Notes: a model not told the origin generated them from the letters alone. A DNA stretch of 64,000 bases from Zhengitettix transpicula (GCA_037074705.1 CM073591.1:136655032-136719031), one strand, 5' to 3'. Shown: positions 24,276-37,439, counted from the first letter of the stretch. Made by a program: numbers and translations.

Positions 24276-25190
24276 CTTGTGCTCGCTTCACGATATAAAC
24301 TATATAAGTATAAAAATTATAACAACTAAAATTAAAAAAAAAGGATTATCCTACAAATATATTCTACCAAAGGCTCATCCGTTAGAAAAAAAAAGTACTA
24401 ATGGTATTGACAGAAGGTTGAGTTTAAGCATTCTTATTAAAGCATATGGTCAATATATAATTATAGCGGTTAGAATATAGCAATAATTATTACTTGAATA
24501 AATGAATCTAAACTTATCAGAAATTTTACTCTTTCAAATTTAATTACTTATGACAATCTCGACTTTTTTATGTTAAATAACAACGACTATTAAACATAAT
24601 GTAATTTTTTCAGAAATTTGAGAGTTTCAAATTTCATTCCAATATTTTCCCGTTCCTTCTAGTGTTCAATAACAATAAAATTCAGCCTTTATCCATTTAC
24701 ATTAGTAAAGAAATTTGTTTAGGGACAGTCAGGCGTAGAAACTCGACAACCCCTAACAATTTTTGATGCTGCAAATGCGTTTCATGATTATAAACTTTTT
24801 ATTTAGTTGTAATAGCCTAAATTTAAAATTCAGTAGTAAAATTTATTAGTGTCATGAACATTAAACATCAAAATTGACATAATGATATTATTATTATTAC
24901 CGTTAAACCCAGAATCATTCGCTTGAAAGTGAAAAAAGACAATCAGATTTGTAATAAGACTTTCATGCACAATGTCAGATGTTTCGTCGCCCTCAACTCA
25001 ACTGCTATAAAACGCCACACAGATCCTTTAGTGGCATTTGTACAAAAACACGGACTTACAGGAGCTTACACTATGACCCGTAGGACTGGGATTCACGTGG
25101 GTGACCCTACTTGGTTCGTTCTACTTACGTTCATGCTTTCAATACTCCATCAGAAAAACGAAAATAAATTATTATTCCGAATGAGTGTTT
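24276..25190. other. No feature recognised
   Basis: AT-rich; frames at 24271-24480 and 24923-25192 have no splice context or family similarity. Confidence 0.4.
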
Positions 25191-25194
25191 AGGC

Positions 25195-25440
25195 TGCAGT
25201 CCCGTAGGAAGTTCACTATTCCGTTTTGGATATATTGGAAAACCTTCAATTTTCGTAGGGAATTATTACTGTGTTGGTTTCCCGTTGCCTTCAGCCAGCT
25301 TGATGAGAGATGGTCCCAATGAGACGCTCGACTGTGCCACGTGGCAGCGGGTGTTGCGAAGTTGGTAGATGACAATGCTGAAAGTGAGAAAAATCCGTGC
25401 CCGTGCCAGGATTCGAAGCCAGAATATCCGTGTTACAACA
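25195..25440 (-). mobile_element. SINE-like repeat, minus orientation
   Basis: On the minus strand GGCTTCGAATCCTGGCACGG near 25405-25424 resembles a B-box / T-arm, followed by GGCAACGGGAAACCAACACA, a GC-rich body of the kind seen in insect SINEs. It ends near 25195. Confidence 0.45.
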
Positions 25441-26139
25441 TACTGTTCCCAATTTAGTTTTTCATTCTTACTTTTCTTTACTTGGTTGCTCGACGGCTTA
25501 AAAACAATTTAGTCGCCTAAATTCAATATGATGACTGGTTTGTTGAGATGTTAATTAAATAAAAACAATCATTTATAGTGACAAGTTTAAGACTTATTGA
25601 AAAATTACAAGTTTCGCGTTAAAACTCAAGAGCTTTCGACTGTACTTTTCGTCATATTCGTCTGCGTTATAATTGTAATACCCGTTACACATAAGGCAAT
25701 CTTTATTGCGGCGGTAAAATTATCGTCGCCGCTCACACAAATTGGGAGACTTACAAACACAGCGATTACTATCGTGGAGATAAATTTTCCCTCGATCAAT
25801 TATCAGTTGAGAGTGATGTGAACAGTGTAGTTCGAAATGAACAGAGGGCAGATTCTACCATTACGAATGAAACTGATAAAAAAAAATTTGGATTCATCCA
25901 ATTAATGAAAGAAACGATGAGGTTGGAGCTTTCTACACGCTGTTTGAAGAGTTGATACAGTATGACGTGAAATATGTTCAGGGTTTTATCCCATAACACA
26001 CGTCTTTCTTTAATTAATGAAATAAGTATTTCATTATCTATGATGTCACCCAAATTATTCATATTCTAATATACAAAAAAAAGGACACAAAATATAGGAT
26101 GGCAAAAAATAACATTTCCATACGAAAATTCAAATCAAG

Positions 26140-26375
26140 AATGAAAATAACTCCAGCGGTAGAATAACCGCCATGTGTGCAAACATGCATAGGCCACTAG
26201 TTGTACATGACGATAAATTTATCGCTGAACGGAGTCTGCGAACGACAATTTTATCTCTGCGATTATTAACCGCCAAGTGTGCAAGATCTCATCCTCTTCA
26301 AGTGACTACAGCGATTACGACGTCAACGATAAATTGACGCCGAGATAAAAATCGACGAGTTTGTAACGGCCTAAG
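26140..26375. other. Possible MITE, unclassified
   Basis: CCGCCATGTGTGCAAAC and CCGCCAAGTGTGCAAG repeat within 120 bp; related GCGGCG..GCTCACACAA occurs near 25710-25740. CG-rich islands in AT-rich sequence suggest a small DNA element. Weak. Confidence 0.25.
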
Positions 26376-28250
26376 AAAATAAATTATATATATTGTTTGG
26401 ATGAATAAAATATGTCAATGTTTCAATAAGTTATTAAATTATTTTCAACACGAAGACTGTCAATTGGAAATAATTTTTGTTCAATTCAGTTAATTTTTCC
26501 GACTACTTCTTTCAGGTTCCAGCATCTCCTCGCAGCATTTATTTACAATAATCGCAATTATTAATGCGTTCATGACACACAAGAAAAACAGAACAATAAT
26601 ATACTTGCGAATTTCTGTTACTGTTAAGCTCACTATCAATCGTAAACGTGTAACTATCACAAAAAAGGTATTTAATGGCAGTACGACTCAGATGGCACGC
26701 GAACAGCGAAGGTTGCCAAGACTCGTGTAAATGCAGCCAATGAATTTCACCCAACGTGGAACAAATAAATCGATTGGATTTCAGTTTTCAAACGACCCAA
26801 TAGCAGTATTTCCACGGAGCAAGTTTTTAAAGAAGATGGAAAACGAATTAATCGTCCAATTACCTATTAAAATATCCCGTAGTTATATAACAAAGTATTT
26901 TGAGGATTCTCTTTTTCTTGTTCCAATACGCAGCAAGAAACGTCGTTGCGCAAGACAGACTGATTACTTCTTTATGTGTAATTCCGATTGAAGTAAATGG
27001 ATAAGTCATCCATTGCTGTATACATGATAATTAACTTTATATACATAAGTTTTATATTTAAACGGAAATTACTTTAATAAAGTTGAAGGAATTTTCGTAT
27101 TAATTAATACTGATTTGATTATCTTTCGTTCTGGAAGCTGAATAGATAGTTTGCATGAGTATATTTGTTAAAAACAGATATCCCGAAAACACTTCGTGAA
27201 TATATAATCTGCCAGTGCATAAAGGAAAACATTTCTGACAGTAAAAACAGGTCTCAATATTTATAAAATTTGAATTTTATCATTTTTAATAGATCCGCCT
27301 GAGATTTTATTATTCTCAATAAAATATTTATTATTTTCAATATTTATAAAATTTGAATTTTATCATTTTCGGTTTGTGATTTTATTATTTTCCCTTTTTA
27401 TTTTTACAATTCTTGCATTGAATTACTATATAGGATTCAACCTAATTCGGAAATGTACGGAAAAAATTGTAATTAATAATTACAATTGAGTTAAGAACAG
27501 AAATAATGAGGATCATAAAACTAAGTTGTGTCGTGTATCATTTATTATGAAATTAACTATTCTTACTGACATCAAATTTCGACGTAATTAAGGCGATAAC
27601 ATTGATATATTATATCTGCGGCTAACAATGATCCGAATTAAAATGTCTTTGAACGTATTTGTAAACTCGAGAAATCAAAACAATGCTGGAAAAAATGTGC
27701 GAAGGTCACGCTAATTAGCTAGCGTGCAGGATGCATCGTAAAATGGAATTAGTAAGTGAGAAAAATTATTATCATAGTTTATAAGTATTGTTCTATGTAG
27801 GAGATTAATCGTTTGCAATTTGAACCTGTCGTATTTTTCTTATATACTAGTAATACGATCTAATTCGACTATTATGTATCGAGGATATTTAAAGGGCGGT
27901 AGGATTGAGAAAAATGGCGAAAAGAGGTGTCTGAGGCTTGCTTGCAAGAGCCAATTGTGCAGAGTGCTAGGGCAGACGCTCTGAGCAGCTTGGCTATTAA
28001 AGCATTATTTTTATGTAAAACGTTTAAATTGTTGTTAAAAATTAATCCTAATTTTTTAAATAGCAAGGGTAAAACGTAAAACGTAGAAGCAAATACGCAA
28101 AAAATTATATACACCAGAGGAAAAAACATGCACTCGATTCCTCCAAAACCGAAATCATCAAATTTGAAACACATTCGTCATATTTTGCGTATGGAAAAAA
28201 ATTACGTATCTGCTATTTGATTTTCGACATCATTTACTAAATTTAAAAGA
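26376..28250. other. No gene recognised
   Basis: AT-rich. The 86-codon frame at 26731-26991 and the 100-codon minus frame at 27872-28174 show no motif, splice pattern or known family and are probably chance frames. Confidence 0.45.
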
Positions 28251-28291
28251 ATTACAATGGCAAAACGCTGATTTTAATGAAAGCACATGTT

Positions 28292-28570
28292 TAAAAAAAT
28301 GGGGAATAGTAACAGAAAAATTCATACAACTTCTTCAAGTCGATACTTTTCCTGGAGATATGTTTTAAAATTATAATTAATTACGTTGAGCATAAAGGAA
28401 ATTTATGGAAAAGGAAAAACGCTGACGATAATATAAATTGATGTAAGAACAGCAATGGTAGTTGAAAAATGGTTTAAAAAATTCAAACAACTTCTCTAAG
28501 TCGGTTCATCTGGAAATATGATTTTGTATTATAATTACGGTTGAGCATAAAGGAAGATTTTGGAAACCGA
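28292..28570 (+). repeat. Diverged tandem duplication (about 175-bp period)
   Basis: Blocks AAATTCA(T/A)ACAACTTCTNC, ATTATAATTA and GTTGAGCATAAAGGAA occur in the same order near 28318-28410 and 28477-28560 with indels. An old tandem duplication. Confidence 0.6.
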
Positions 28571-28951
28571 AGTTTTTAGCGCATCCTATTAAACAAAACC
28601 AGATGGAATTTGAATCATACCATTCTTAAATATGAGTAATTTGGGAGTCTGTAGACACCTAGTGACTCTTCTTTCATCAACAAAAATTTCTCTTCATCGT
28701 GGAAATTTAACAAGCCATAAAACGTATAAGGAATTATTATTTTACTAAATCAAGGACATATTAATTTCCAACTTTTATTTCCCCCTTCATATTCAACTAA
28801 AAACAGTTAAAATCAGTTATTTCAACCTCACCTAAGATTTATGCATTGATTTATTTGGTCAATGTGACCAATCAGTTGTGCTCTTTGCTTCATCTTAAGA
28901 TCAGCAGTTGAACTACAGAAGAGAATTGAGATAAGTGTTTCTTTAAACATC

Positions 28952-29045
28952 CCCCCTTTCAAATCCCTTTCCTATGCTATAAAAGGGGAGTTGCCACTAT
29001 GTGGATTACCCTATACATAGCCTGTCTACACCCAAAAAAAAGAAA
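28952..29045 (+). mobile_element. Family B retroposon, 5'-truncated copy B2
   Basis: Only the last ~90 bp is present: CCCCCCTTTCAAATCCCTTT to GCCTGTCTACACCC and an A-tail. Truncation at the 5' side is the usual outcome of target-primed reverse transcription. Confidence 0.85.
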
Positions 29046-31215
29046 AAATACGACCAATGAAAAGAGACATGTTTCAATCGTGTTTATTGTTTAGACAATT
29101 ATGACAAGAACTTTCTATAAAATTAAAATCTCCGGATCAAATATTTATAGAATGCCAGTTAACATAGATTTATAGTATTTAAAGTTAATGTCAACCAACC
29201 AAGCTTTCCCATTTTACCCAAAATGATGTCCAAGCAGATATTTATCAACAAAAAAAATCTAATTTCTTATAAGAAAGCAGGTTAAAGGTGTCAATTTGAA
29301 TTAGTATTGATAAGGAAAGGTTTATACTGGTAAATACTAACAGAATGGGAACCCTTGCCACTAAAATTAAACAAATATATGGGATGCGTAAAATGGCGAA
29401 AGAAGAACGACTTGTTACAATGGTTCATGCCTGGAACTAATGTCTGTGTTAAATAATTCTAAGGAAATTGTCCTCGACGCCATTACAACATATACACTCC
29501 CTGAAATTCCTCGATTCAGGAAATTGCAAATGTTTGCTTACGTATGACAAACGTAATAACCTATCAAGATATAATAATTTTTTGGGGAGAATCGGATGTT
29601 AATTTAAAATCGTGTTATATTTAAATAACGATTTTAATGTCTAAAAATAAATCATATTCGTACACCGTATTTAGCTAACAGCAATGATAAGGAATTTCGA
29701 TTGTTGGAATTTGAGATATGATCTTATATAATTATTTCTGTCGCGAAAACACATAAATCCAGCATATCTATGATATAAATAGTATTTCATTAAATACATA
29801 GCGAAAAAAATAGCTGCCCGTGTGCTAAACGGTCAACAACCAAGTAGCGGATTCTTACAATAATTTAAGTACTGATTATTGTCCAATAATTATAAAATGG
29901 ATGCCATACCGTTCGTAACATCTGTGCAAGTTGCAAACACTTCCATGTTAATGAAATTAGCTTTAACGTGTAAATTTCTATAAAATCACAAGAATCGTCT
30001 CATGCAGCTCCAACGAAGAAAATAATTTATTTCATTCACAATCACTACTGTCTCAAGTCGCCGCTTAACGTGATTGAAAGGACGTCTTGAATAGCAAAGA
30101 GTGCAATGAATTAAGTTATGTTTGTTTCCAGCGTTCATTTATTTTGGTTCCATGGAAACACCGATGTAGCTTTAAACTATACTCTGCAATAGAGCTAAAA
30201 TATTTATAATAATGATACATAAATGATTTTTGCAAAGTACAATTATTCGAAATTCATTTCATGAATACTTGTGAATATCTGATGGGAAAGAATATGTTCA
30301 CTATTTTTTCAAAACGTTTTGAAGCTAAATTAAGACGTATGCTCTACTCCTGTTAAAAAACCATGTCGACAGAGTGACTTAATTATTTAACGTTATAAAG
30401 ACTTAAAAATGAATTATAAAATTCTTCTCAGTTTTTATTTTCATATCAATTTTTTGTTGTGTCGGTACGACTGAATATTTCTCAAGAAATAAGAATTTAG
30501 TGCGTGTAACACTTTGCGCCATCGATAATTAGGGCGACCACAAGTCTATATATAATTTTAGTCACTTAAACTTATTCTTTTTTTCAATTTTTCTTAATTT
30601 GATCACTATCGTGGGAACTTTTAATTTTAATTTGATTCGTTCGAATGTTTACAGAGTACAACTCCGGTTAACCGAACCAAAGGAGGCGAAGCCGTTTCGG
30701 ACAACATTTTTTTTCTAATGCTACAGTATTTTGTATTGTAATTACAGGACGTAATTAAAGTGAAAAGTTTTGTATTGTGCAGTTGTGTCGCTCTGGGCTC
30801 TTATGTTTTTCTTTAGTTTTCTTAGCGCTTGAAGAAAGAATTTAAAGCGATTTAATCGAAGACGTTCGTTTCTATCGCTGGGAAGGGAGTTTCAACTAAG
30901 TAAGAATAGTCAACGGTAAACATTCCTTAATATTGCGAACTACTAAACTAATGAATACAAAAAACTTGTAGTTTCATAGGATAAAAGATTAATGTCGATG
31001 CAAAAAATCAGGAAAACAATGGGAACATAAAATTAATTAGTTAACAAAATTAATCTAGTCCATAATACAAAATATTATAATTTCTTTAATCTTTTGAGTA
31101 AACCTCTCAGTTTCTCATATTTACAACCGGGAAAAACTGAAGTGTTTTAAATTGAAATTTTCTTAATATTGGTTTCCCTGTTTTAAGTTTGTCTATACGA
31201 AAGTCGCTTTTTGTA
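29046..31215. other. No gene recognised
   Basis: AT-rich. A central fragment of family A (CAGTTGTGTCGCTCTGGGCT, 30778-30845) lies inside. Nothing else was identified. Confidence 0.45.
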
Positions 31216-31348
31216 TAGTCTTAAGTTATTCGCTGTTAGAAAAAGACGCCATTTCACGTCGGAACGTCCGACACTTTTAAATTCAATTTTTCTTACATTT
31301 GTTTTGTGAAATATTTCCCTATTTTAAGTGATTTTTTTTTTATCAATT

Positions 31349-31891
31349 CGAAGGAAGCTTGCGAGAGGATTCTCTCACAGGTAAACCTTCCCAGACATCT
31401 CTGGCGGGGGCTACCTTTGGGGATGCCTTCACAACTCTCTCGTTTTTTGAACTAAGGTTCCCACATGCCGAGGTACCTCGGTCTGTTTTGAGAGGTGTAT
31501 GTTCCGGGGTCGCAGACCTTGGGCATACGGTAAGAGTTGTTGCTATTCCTATTGGAATAGTCGGCGAGCTGCCTCCTAAACTGACCAAGGCATGGCGAGG
31601 GGTAAACTGCGACCCCACAGCAAACCCCTCTCCCGCTATCGAAAGGGCGAGGGACAAGTACCAAATGCCCGACCTACCTGATGCAAGTTTTTATAGGTTT
31701 TGTCCTGCATTACTTTTAGGCGAATGCCGCGTTGGATCTTTAAACTATAGCCCGGGGGCCCTAGTTAACCCTTGGCTACCTTCCTCCACCCTTCCGCATC
31801 CCCCCTTTCAAATCCCTTTCCTATGCTATAAGAGGGGAGTTGCCACTATGTGGATTACCCTATACATAGCCTGTCTACACCCAAAAAAAAA
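31349..31891 (+). mobile_element. Family B retroposon, near-full copy B3
   Basis: Runs from AAGGAAGCTTGCGAGAGGAT to GCCTGTCTACACCC and an A-tail. TTATCAATT stands at both sides (31340-31348 and 31892-31900), a nine-base target-site duplication. The 181-codon frame at 31359-31904, the longest in the window, and two opposing frames are composition artefacts of this repeat. Confidence 0.9.
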
Positions 31892-31909
31892 TTATCAATT
31901 TTAACCGAC

Positions 31910-32420
31910 GTTAATTGATGTGTTATCTCATATTTTCAATTAGCGTCAGAAGTTTAGTTTCCCTCTGAGACGGAGACAATTTCCAAATAAAATGAGTAAC
32001 CATTTATTACCATACGATACGATTTTTTATTTGTGTCGTTTTTCTTCCGTAACAGTTAATGGAGCCACAATGACGAAACTGAGACGGATAACATAAGGAT
32101 CAGGTAAATTTCAATTATCTGTGCAAAGCGACCGATACTGAAGAAAAATCAGGGATCTCAAGCACGGCGAGATCTTCTTTGGTGAAGACGTATGAAATGC
32201 TTTGTCACGTTTGAGATATTCGGCAAATCTCATAAGGATATTCGAGATACATTAGATAATTTAAGGGTATGGAGGGGAAGCCATCAAACGCCGCTTAAAG
32301 GAAATGAAACTGACTAAAGGATGAAAGCGGACTTCAGTAACTATTAGGGGGTAACAGGCCATTGAGACTAAAAAATTCAAACAGTTGCCTACTTCTTAAA
32401 ATGAAAAATTAACGTGTTAT
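31910..32420. other. No feature recognised
   Basis: Between the family B copy and a family A MITE. No long frame, repeat or RNA was identified. Confidence 0.4.
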
Positions 32421-32424
32421 GAAA

Positions 32425-32650
32425 ATTAATAATTGGAAAGATAGTCAAATACAGACAAAAGGACTGATGATATAAATACCACACAACATGTCTGGAAGCC
32501 TCGAATGCTTTTGAGTTCCGTCAACTGAATTGTGCAGTTGTGTCGCTCTATGCTCATGTGTTTTTTAGTTTTCTTAGCATCTGAAGGTTTCCAGAAACGT
32601 TGTGTGATATTTATATCATCACTTCTTTGGCTATCTTTCTAATTATTAGT
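32425..32650. mobile_element. Foldback MITE, family A, long copy
   Basis: Left arm AAAGATAGTCAAATACAGAC; right arm TTCCAGAAACGTTGTGTGAT and GGCTATCTTTCTAATTATTA. The spacer holds CAGTTGTGTCGCTCTATGCT, so it belongs to the same subfamily as 6161-6358. A further decayed piece follows at about 32745-32850. Confidence 0.8.
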
Positions 32651-33540
32651 CACCTACGGCTGTTGAAATGTAAAGTATAAATCATACAAAAGAATTAGCT
32701 GGATTCAGAAGGCATCACAGTATAAAAGAACATAATCGAGTCGTAGCAAGAAAGATGGCCAAATTCATACAAAAGAAAACACACAATGATTATGAGATCC
32801 TTGTCCCTCTCTATGACATTCATAATCATTGGGAAAGAATTTCACAAATCCAAAAGAAAGAAACAAAGTATTATATCATACTTTTCGGGTGAGCAAACTC
32901 CAGCAACAATTGAGTAATTATTTTTCTAACCGCGACAGTGTGCTGCTACATTGTTGTGGCTAAACAATGCTGCGTGTCTTTGATGTGAACCACTTATTTC
33001 TTTAATTGTGTATTAACTACTACATGTAGTACAACAATTGTGGATATAGTAGTAATAGTGGCCCAACCCTTACCAAATTGAGAGAGAGAACATTTTTTAC
33101 ATTTTTATTTTGTCCACATTTTAATTTTAATTTTTTTCATTTTGATTTTTTGTGGTAATTAACAAGTTTGGCTGAAATTTTAAGATGCAAATTTCAATTA
33201 ATCGAAAACTGTGGGCTAGGTTTCCATTTCGCTCCCAGCCTCCAGTAATACACGGGCTACGAATTTTTAGGGAATGTTTTAGATATCAGCTTAAAAAGTA
33301 ACTAGATTCAAATATTCACTAGCAATTAAAGACTTTCAAGGAGGCATTTCAATTAATAGAACTTAATTATAGAAATTTTGCCTTATTTGTTTCATTATAA
33401 TACTAACGGTAATGATAAATATAGGAAATAAAGTTTTCTGGGAATTCATCCAGCATGAAAACGGGAAGTATAACGAAGCATCAACGCGTTTAATATTCAA
33501 AAAAATCCATCGGTACCAAATATACCTCGGTATTTTTAGT

Positions 33541-33990
33541 GACAGGCTACAGGAAGGTAAGCCTCGTAGTAGCAACTCCCCTTTCGTCGAATAGGAAGGG
33601 ATTTGAAAGGGGGGATGCGGATGGTAAAACAAGGTAGCCAGATGGTAGCTTGGGTACCCGAGCTATAGTCTAAGGGTCCTACCCGGAATTTACTTAAAAG
33701 TGATACAGGGCAAACGATAGAAAGCCTGCATCAGGTAGGTACTTGTCCCACACCCTTCCGATACTGTGTGGACGCTGCATTCCCTTCTACATGTCTTGAA
33801 CAGTTAAGAAGACAGCTAGACGACTGTTCCAATAGGATTAGGGGAAAATTCTTAGCACATGCGACCCCGAAACATACACCTCACAAAACAGGCCGAGGTT
33901 CCTCGGCTTGTAACATTAGTTCAAAACCAGCGAGAGAAAAATGTATCCCCTAATGTAGCCCTAGAGTTAAGCTCTCACTGGCTGTGTCCT
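33541..33990 (-). mobile_element. Family B retroposon, diverged copy B4
   Basis: Minus orientation, starting with the reversed 3' end (GACAGGCTACAGGAAGG) and GATTTGAAAGGGGGGATGCG, reaching ACCGAGGTTCCTCGGCTTG-like sequence near 33890. Many differences show it is older than B3, B6 and B9. Confidence 0.8.
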
Positions 33991-34021
33991 CGGGATTTGG
34001 ACGAGAAGAAGAAAAAAAAAG

Positions 34022-34300
34022 AAGACAGGCTACATACTGGTCACTCACCTCTCATAGCATAGGAAAGGGACTGAAAGGATGGGATGCGGAAAAGTAGAGC
34101 AAGGTAACCAAGGGTTAACTTGGGCCCCCTGGCTGTAGTTTTAAGGATCCTACCCGGCAATGCGATGCAAGGAACAAACTAGAAAAACCTGCGTCAGGTA
34201 GGTCGGGCATTTGGTGCTTGTCCCACGCAGGTTTTCTTGGGTTTGTTCTACGTCACTTTTAGGCGAATACTGGGTAGGCTCCTATGTACATAACCCGTCT
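34022..34300. mobile_element. Family B copy B5, rearranged head-to-head
   Basis: Begins in minus orientation (GACAGGCTACATACTGG) but after about 34225 repeats the neighbouring segment in plus orientation (GCAGGTTTTCTTGGGTTTGT, CTTTTAGGCGAATACTGGGT). The two halves form an imperfect inverted repeat, 34146-34194 with 34226-34282. Confidence 0.7.
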
Positions 34301-34559
34301 CCAACTCTCCGGGAACGTTCACCTGCGATAGAACAGCTCTCACAATTTTCCCGCGGAATTTGGTCAGCTTTTTTTTAGAGATATCAGCTCGATGTGTTTT
34401 GTCACCCGCGAGTCAGTGACGGCTCGCATATCTATTATATTTTTTGTATTTAACCTATTTCTTTTTCCTTTCTTTTCAGTGTATTCGCTTTGGCTCATTT
34501 CTTCCAGTCACATGCTCTGAACAGCCAATCACTTTATTTTACCTATCCTACTTAATCCT

Positions 34560-34873
34560 TTTAGTCGCCATCTACTTAAAGCATGGCGGTGTTCAATTTT
34601 TTTTTTAGTATAAACGTTTAACTGAAATCAATTAACAGTAAATTAATATTAAAAATTAAAGCTATATCGGAATTGTATTAAATTTAATTTAGTAGAAATT
34701 GACCATCAGTCAGAATATTTAGTCGCCATCTACTTAAAGCATGGCGGTGTTGAATTTTTTTTAGTATAAACGTTTAACTGAAATCAATTAACAGTAAATT
34801 AATATTAAAAATTAAAGCTATATCGGAATTGTATTAAATTTAATTTAGTAGAAATTGACCATCAGTCAGAATA
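34560..34873 (+). repeat. 158-bp tandem duplication
   Basis: Unit 34560-34717 starts TTTAGTCGCCATCTACTTAA and is repeated at 34718-34873 with one base change (TTCAA/TTGAA) and a two-base shorter T-run. Near identity means a recent duplication. Confidence 0.95.
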
Positions 34874-34921
34874 TTTATTTATAATCATTAAAAGACATTG
34901 CCTAAAGTATATCGTGTCGTT

Positions 34922-35484
34922 GAGATAGAGACCTGCGAGGGCTATTCTCTCGCAGGCAATACCTGCTAGGGATGTTCTCTCGCAGGCAGAACCTTTTAGG
35001 AGAGATACGAAGGGGCTACCTTTGGGTATGCCTTTTCCTCTCCGATTTTGAACTAAGGTTCCCACAAGCCGAGGCACCTCGGCATATTTTGAGAGGTGTA
35101 TGTTCCGGGGTCGCAGACCTTGGGCATACGGTAAGAGTTGTTCTCTATTCCCATTGGGAATAGTCGGCCAGCTGCCTCCTAAACTGGTCGAGGCACGGAG
35201 AAGGGAATGCTGCGTCCCCACAGCAAACTCCTCTCCCGCTATCGGAAGGGCGTGGGACAAGTACCCAATGCGCGACCTACCCGATGCAGGTTTTTCTAGG
35301 GTTTTCCCTGTATTTCTTTAGGCGAATGCCGGGTAGGATCCTTAAAATATAGCCCGGGGGCCCTAGTGGCCCTTGCCTACCTTCCTCTACCCTTCCTCAT
35401 CCCCCCTTTCAAATCCCTTCCTATGCTATTAAAGGGGAGTTGCCCAACTTGGATTATCCTCATGTAGCCTCTTGCCCTAAAAAA
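34922..35484 (+). mobile_element. Family B retroposon, full-length reference copy B6 with target duplication
   Basis: An 18-base sequence, AAAGTATATCGTGTCGTT, stands on both sides (34904-34921 and 35485-35502). The unit ends in an A-run next to the right copy. Long target duplication and A-tail show insertion by LINE-type target-primed reverse transcription. The 5' end holds a hairpin CTGCGAG...CTCGCAG, partly duplicated in this copy. No protein is encoded; no A/B-box could be fixed, so its RNA ancestor is unknown. Confidence 0.93.
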
Positions 35485-35509
35485 AAAGTATATCGTGTCG
35501 TTTCTAAAC

Positions 35510-37400
35510 TTAGTTTAAGGAATTATTCAGACGATAATTAACTCTACTTTAGCAATGTTCTGTAATAAAACATAATTAAACACGGGAATAAATACATTGT
35601 GTTATTCCTTAGCTAAACTAAAAAAAACCGGTTAATGATACAGTACTACTTCCACTATTTTGGGCAAACCGAAAGGAAACTGGCACGAATTAAACAAACT
35701 ATATACGAAACAGGTATTTATAGTACAATATATTGTAATATTTATAATTACTTATAGGTTGGAGTTTTCATTTATTGGGTTCAAATTAAAATAAAGTGGC
35801 AATCCAAATGAAATCAACCACTTCCATTTTAAAATGCTGCTGACAAATTTTATATATTTTTAATTTTTTTACTCAACTTTTTACTATATTCTGAGCGTTA
35901 AAAACAAGTCATATTTTTAATGTCACTTTATTTTTTACCTACTTTTTGTGAAGGTGCGTGAGCGTATTTTGCACTTTGCAGACGTGTGTGTTAAATTCTG
36001 TAAGTTCTTTGTTTTCAGAGATACTAAAATCAAACAAAGACCATATGAAAGAGAACGAAGAAAATATTTTTACTTCGTGCACATTCCGGCTTACTTTGTT
36101 AACAATAGCTGAAACAAATGTTTGATTTGCTGTGGTTATTAAAAATCAAAATCTGTACATTTAGAAATAATTTTTTTAAGGAACAACTGAGACTCACCTT
36201 CAATTTTTTTTCGAGATAAGATACTGTATTGTACTTGCTAAAATAGTTTTAGAACATAGAACCACACACCTTTTTTTGTATGGGTATTCAAACATTGCGA
36301 TTTTTCTAAAATCGTTTATTTTTAACTTCAAATGTCTCTGAAGATCGCACTTGAAAAAATCCCTAATTTCCTCAAAAATTTCTTTATTTGTGCTGTAACA
36401 GCAGTTTAAAATTTCATTGCTAAGACTTTATTAGTTTTTATGAGTTAAAATTGTTTTGTAGCTCAAATGTAAAAGAAAAAAAGCATATTGAAGTTTGTAG
36501 GAAAAGTCAAAATAACACTTAACTAACAATAAGTAAATTTGTTTTATTTATAATTCACAACTTTAACCAAAAGAAAAATATTATACCTATATTTCTGCTC
36601 TTGAAACATCAGTGATGTAAAAATTTGATTAATTTCTGTTCACAGATTTTCAGCGATATGGAAGTTGGGTCTGTAGCAGTTGTGAACTCTGTTGGTGTTA
36701 GTTTCTATTTTTAACTCTCTGAATTTATTAGAAATGTGGTTAAAAATGAATAAATAGGCCAAAATCATTTTTGTCGTTGGTTGATTTGACTCTAAAATGA
36801 ATTTAATTTAATAATATCTAAATTTAATGCTAACAAAATTTAACATGGATTTTAACATATAAAAAAATGCATTAATCTATTAATGCATGCACATAATAGA
36901 CTTTTAATCTCATGCTCGGGTGAACCAGGACAAAACTCTCTCTCTCTCTCGATAGCACAAAAAACATTGTAGGTTCTTGGTCTCCTTGAAAATAGTCCAT
37001 ATTTTTTTATCTCCTGCCTACTTCCGCCAACCTCGGATTCGTTCTAATTCTCCATTCTTCATTCTCCGTCACAGCGTCAAATATTTTTGTGATATATGCC
37101 TTGCCCATATCCTTATTTTGCTCTCATCAAAAGATGTTTCTGATTTTAGTGATGGGCAAAATGGGATGACTATAATCGCAGATTCGATTATTGAACATCA
37201 TACGAAAAATCTATTATGATAAGGCGAGAACCGAATGACAATTATATCATATGAATAGTTTATTCGAGCGACGAATGAATCACTCGGTAATTCCACGTGT
37301 AAGCCTTAAAGTAAAGGAATAAACAATGAATTCACTCATTTTTAATATTTCAATACGAGATTGGTAAACATTAACACATTTAATTTGAAGTATTTATTTG
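35510..37400. other. No gene recognised
   Basis: Very AT-rich. A short (TC)n run lies at 36935-36950. The 80-codon frame at 36977-37219 has no recognisable similarity. Confidence 0.45.

Positions 37401-37403
<3 letters not shown>

Positions 37404-37439
<36 letters not shown>
37404..37439. repeat. (TA)n microsatellite
   Basis: TA tract at the left edge of the LTR-like unit. Confidence 0.95.

Noticed and set aside
31359..31904. 181-codon plus-strand frame, the longest in the window
   Set aside because: It lies entirely in family B copy B3; the same repeat is open in several frames on both strands and has an A-tail and target duplication.
34862..35321. 132-codon minus and 63/73-codon plus frames
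   Set aside because: Shadows of family B copy B6, the reference retroposon.
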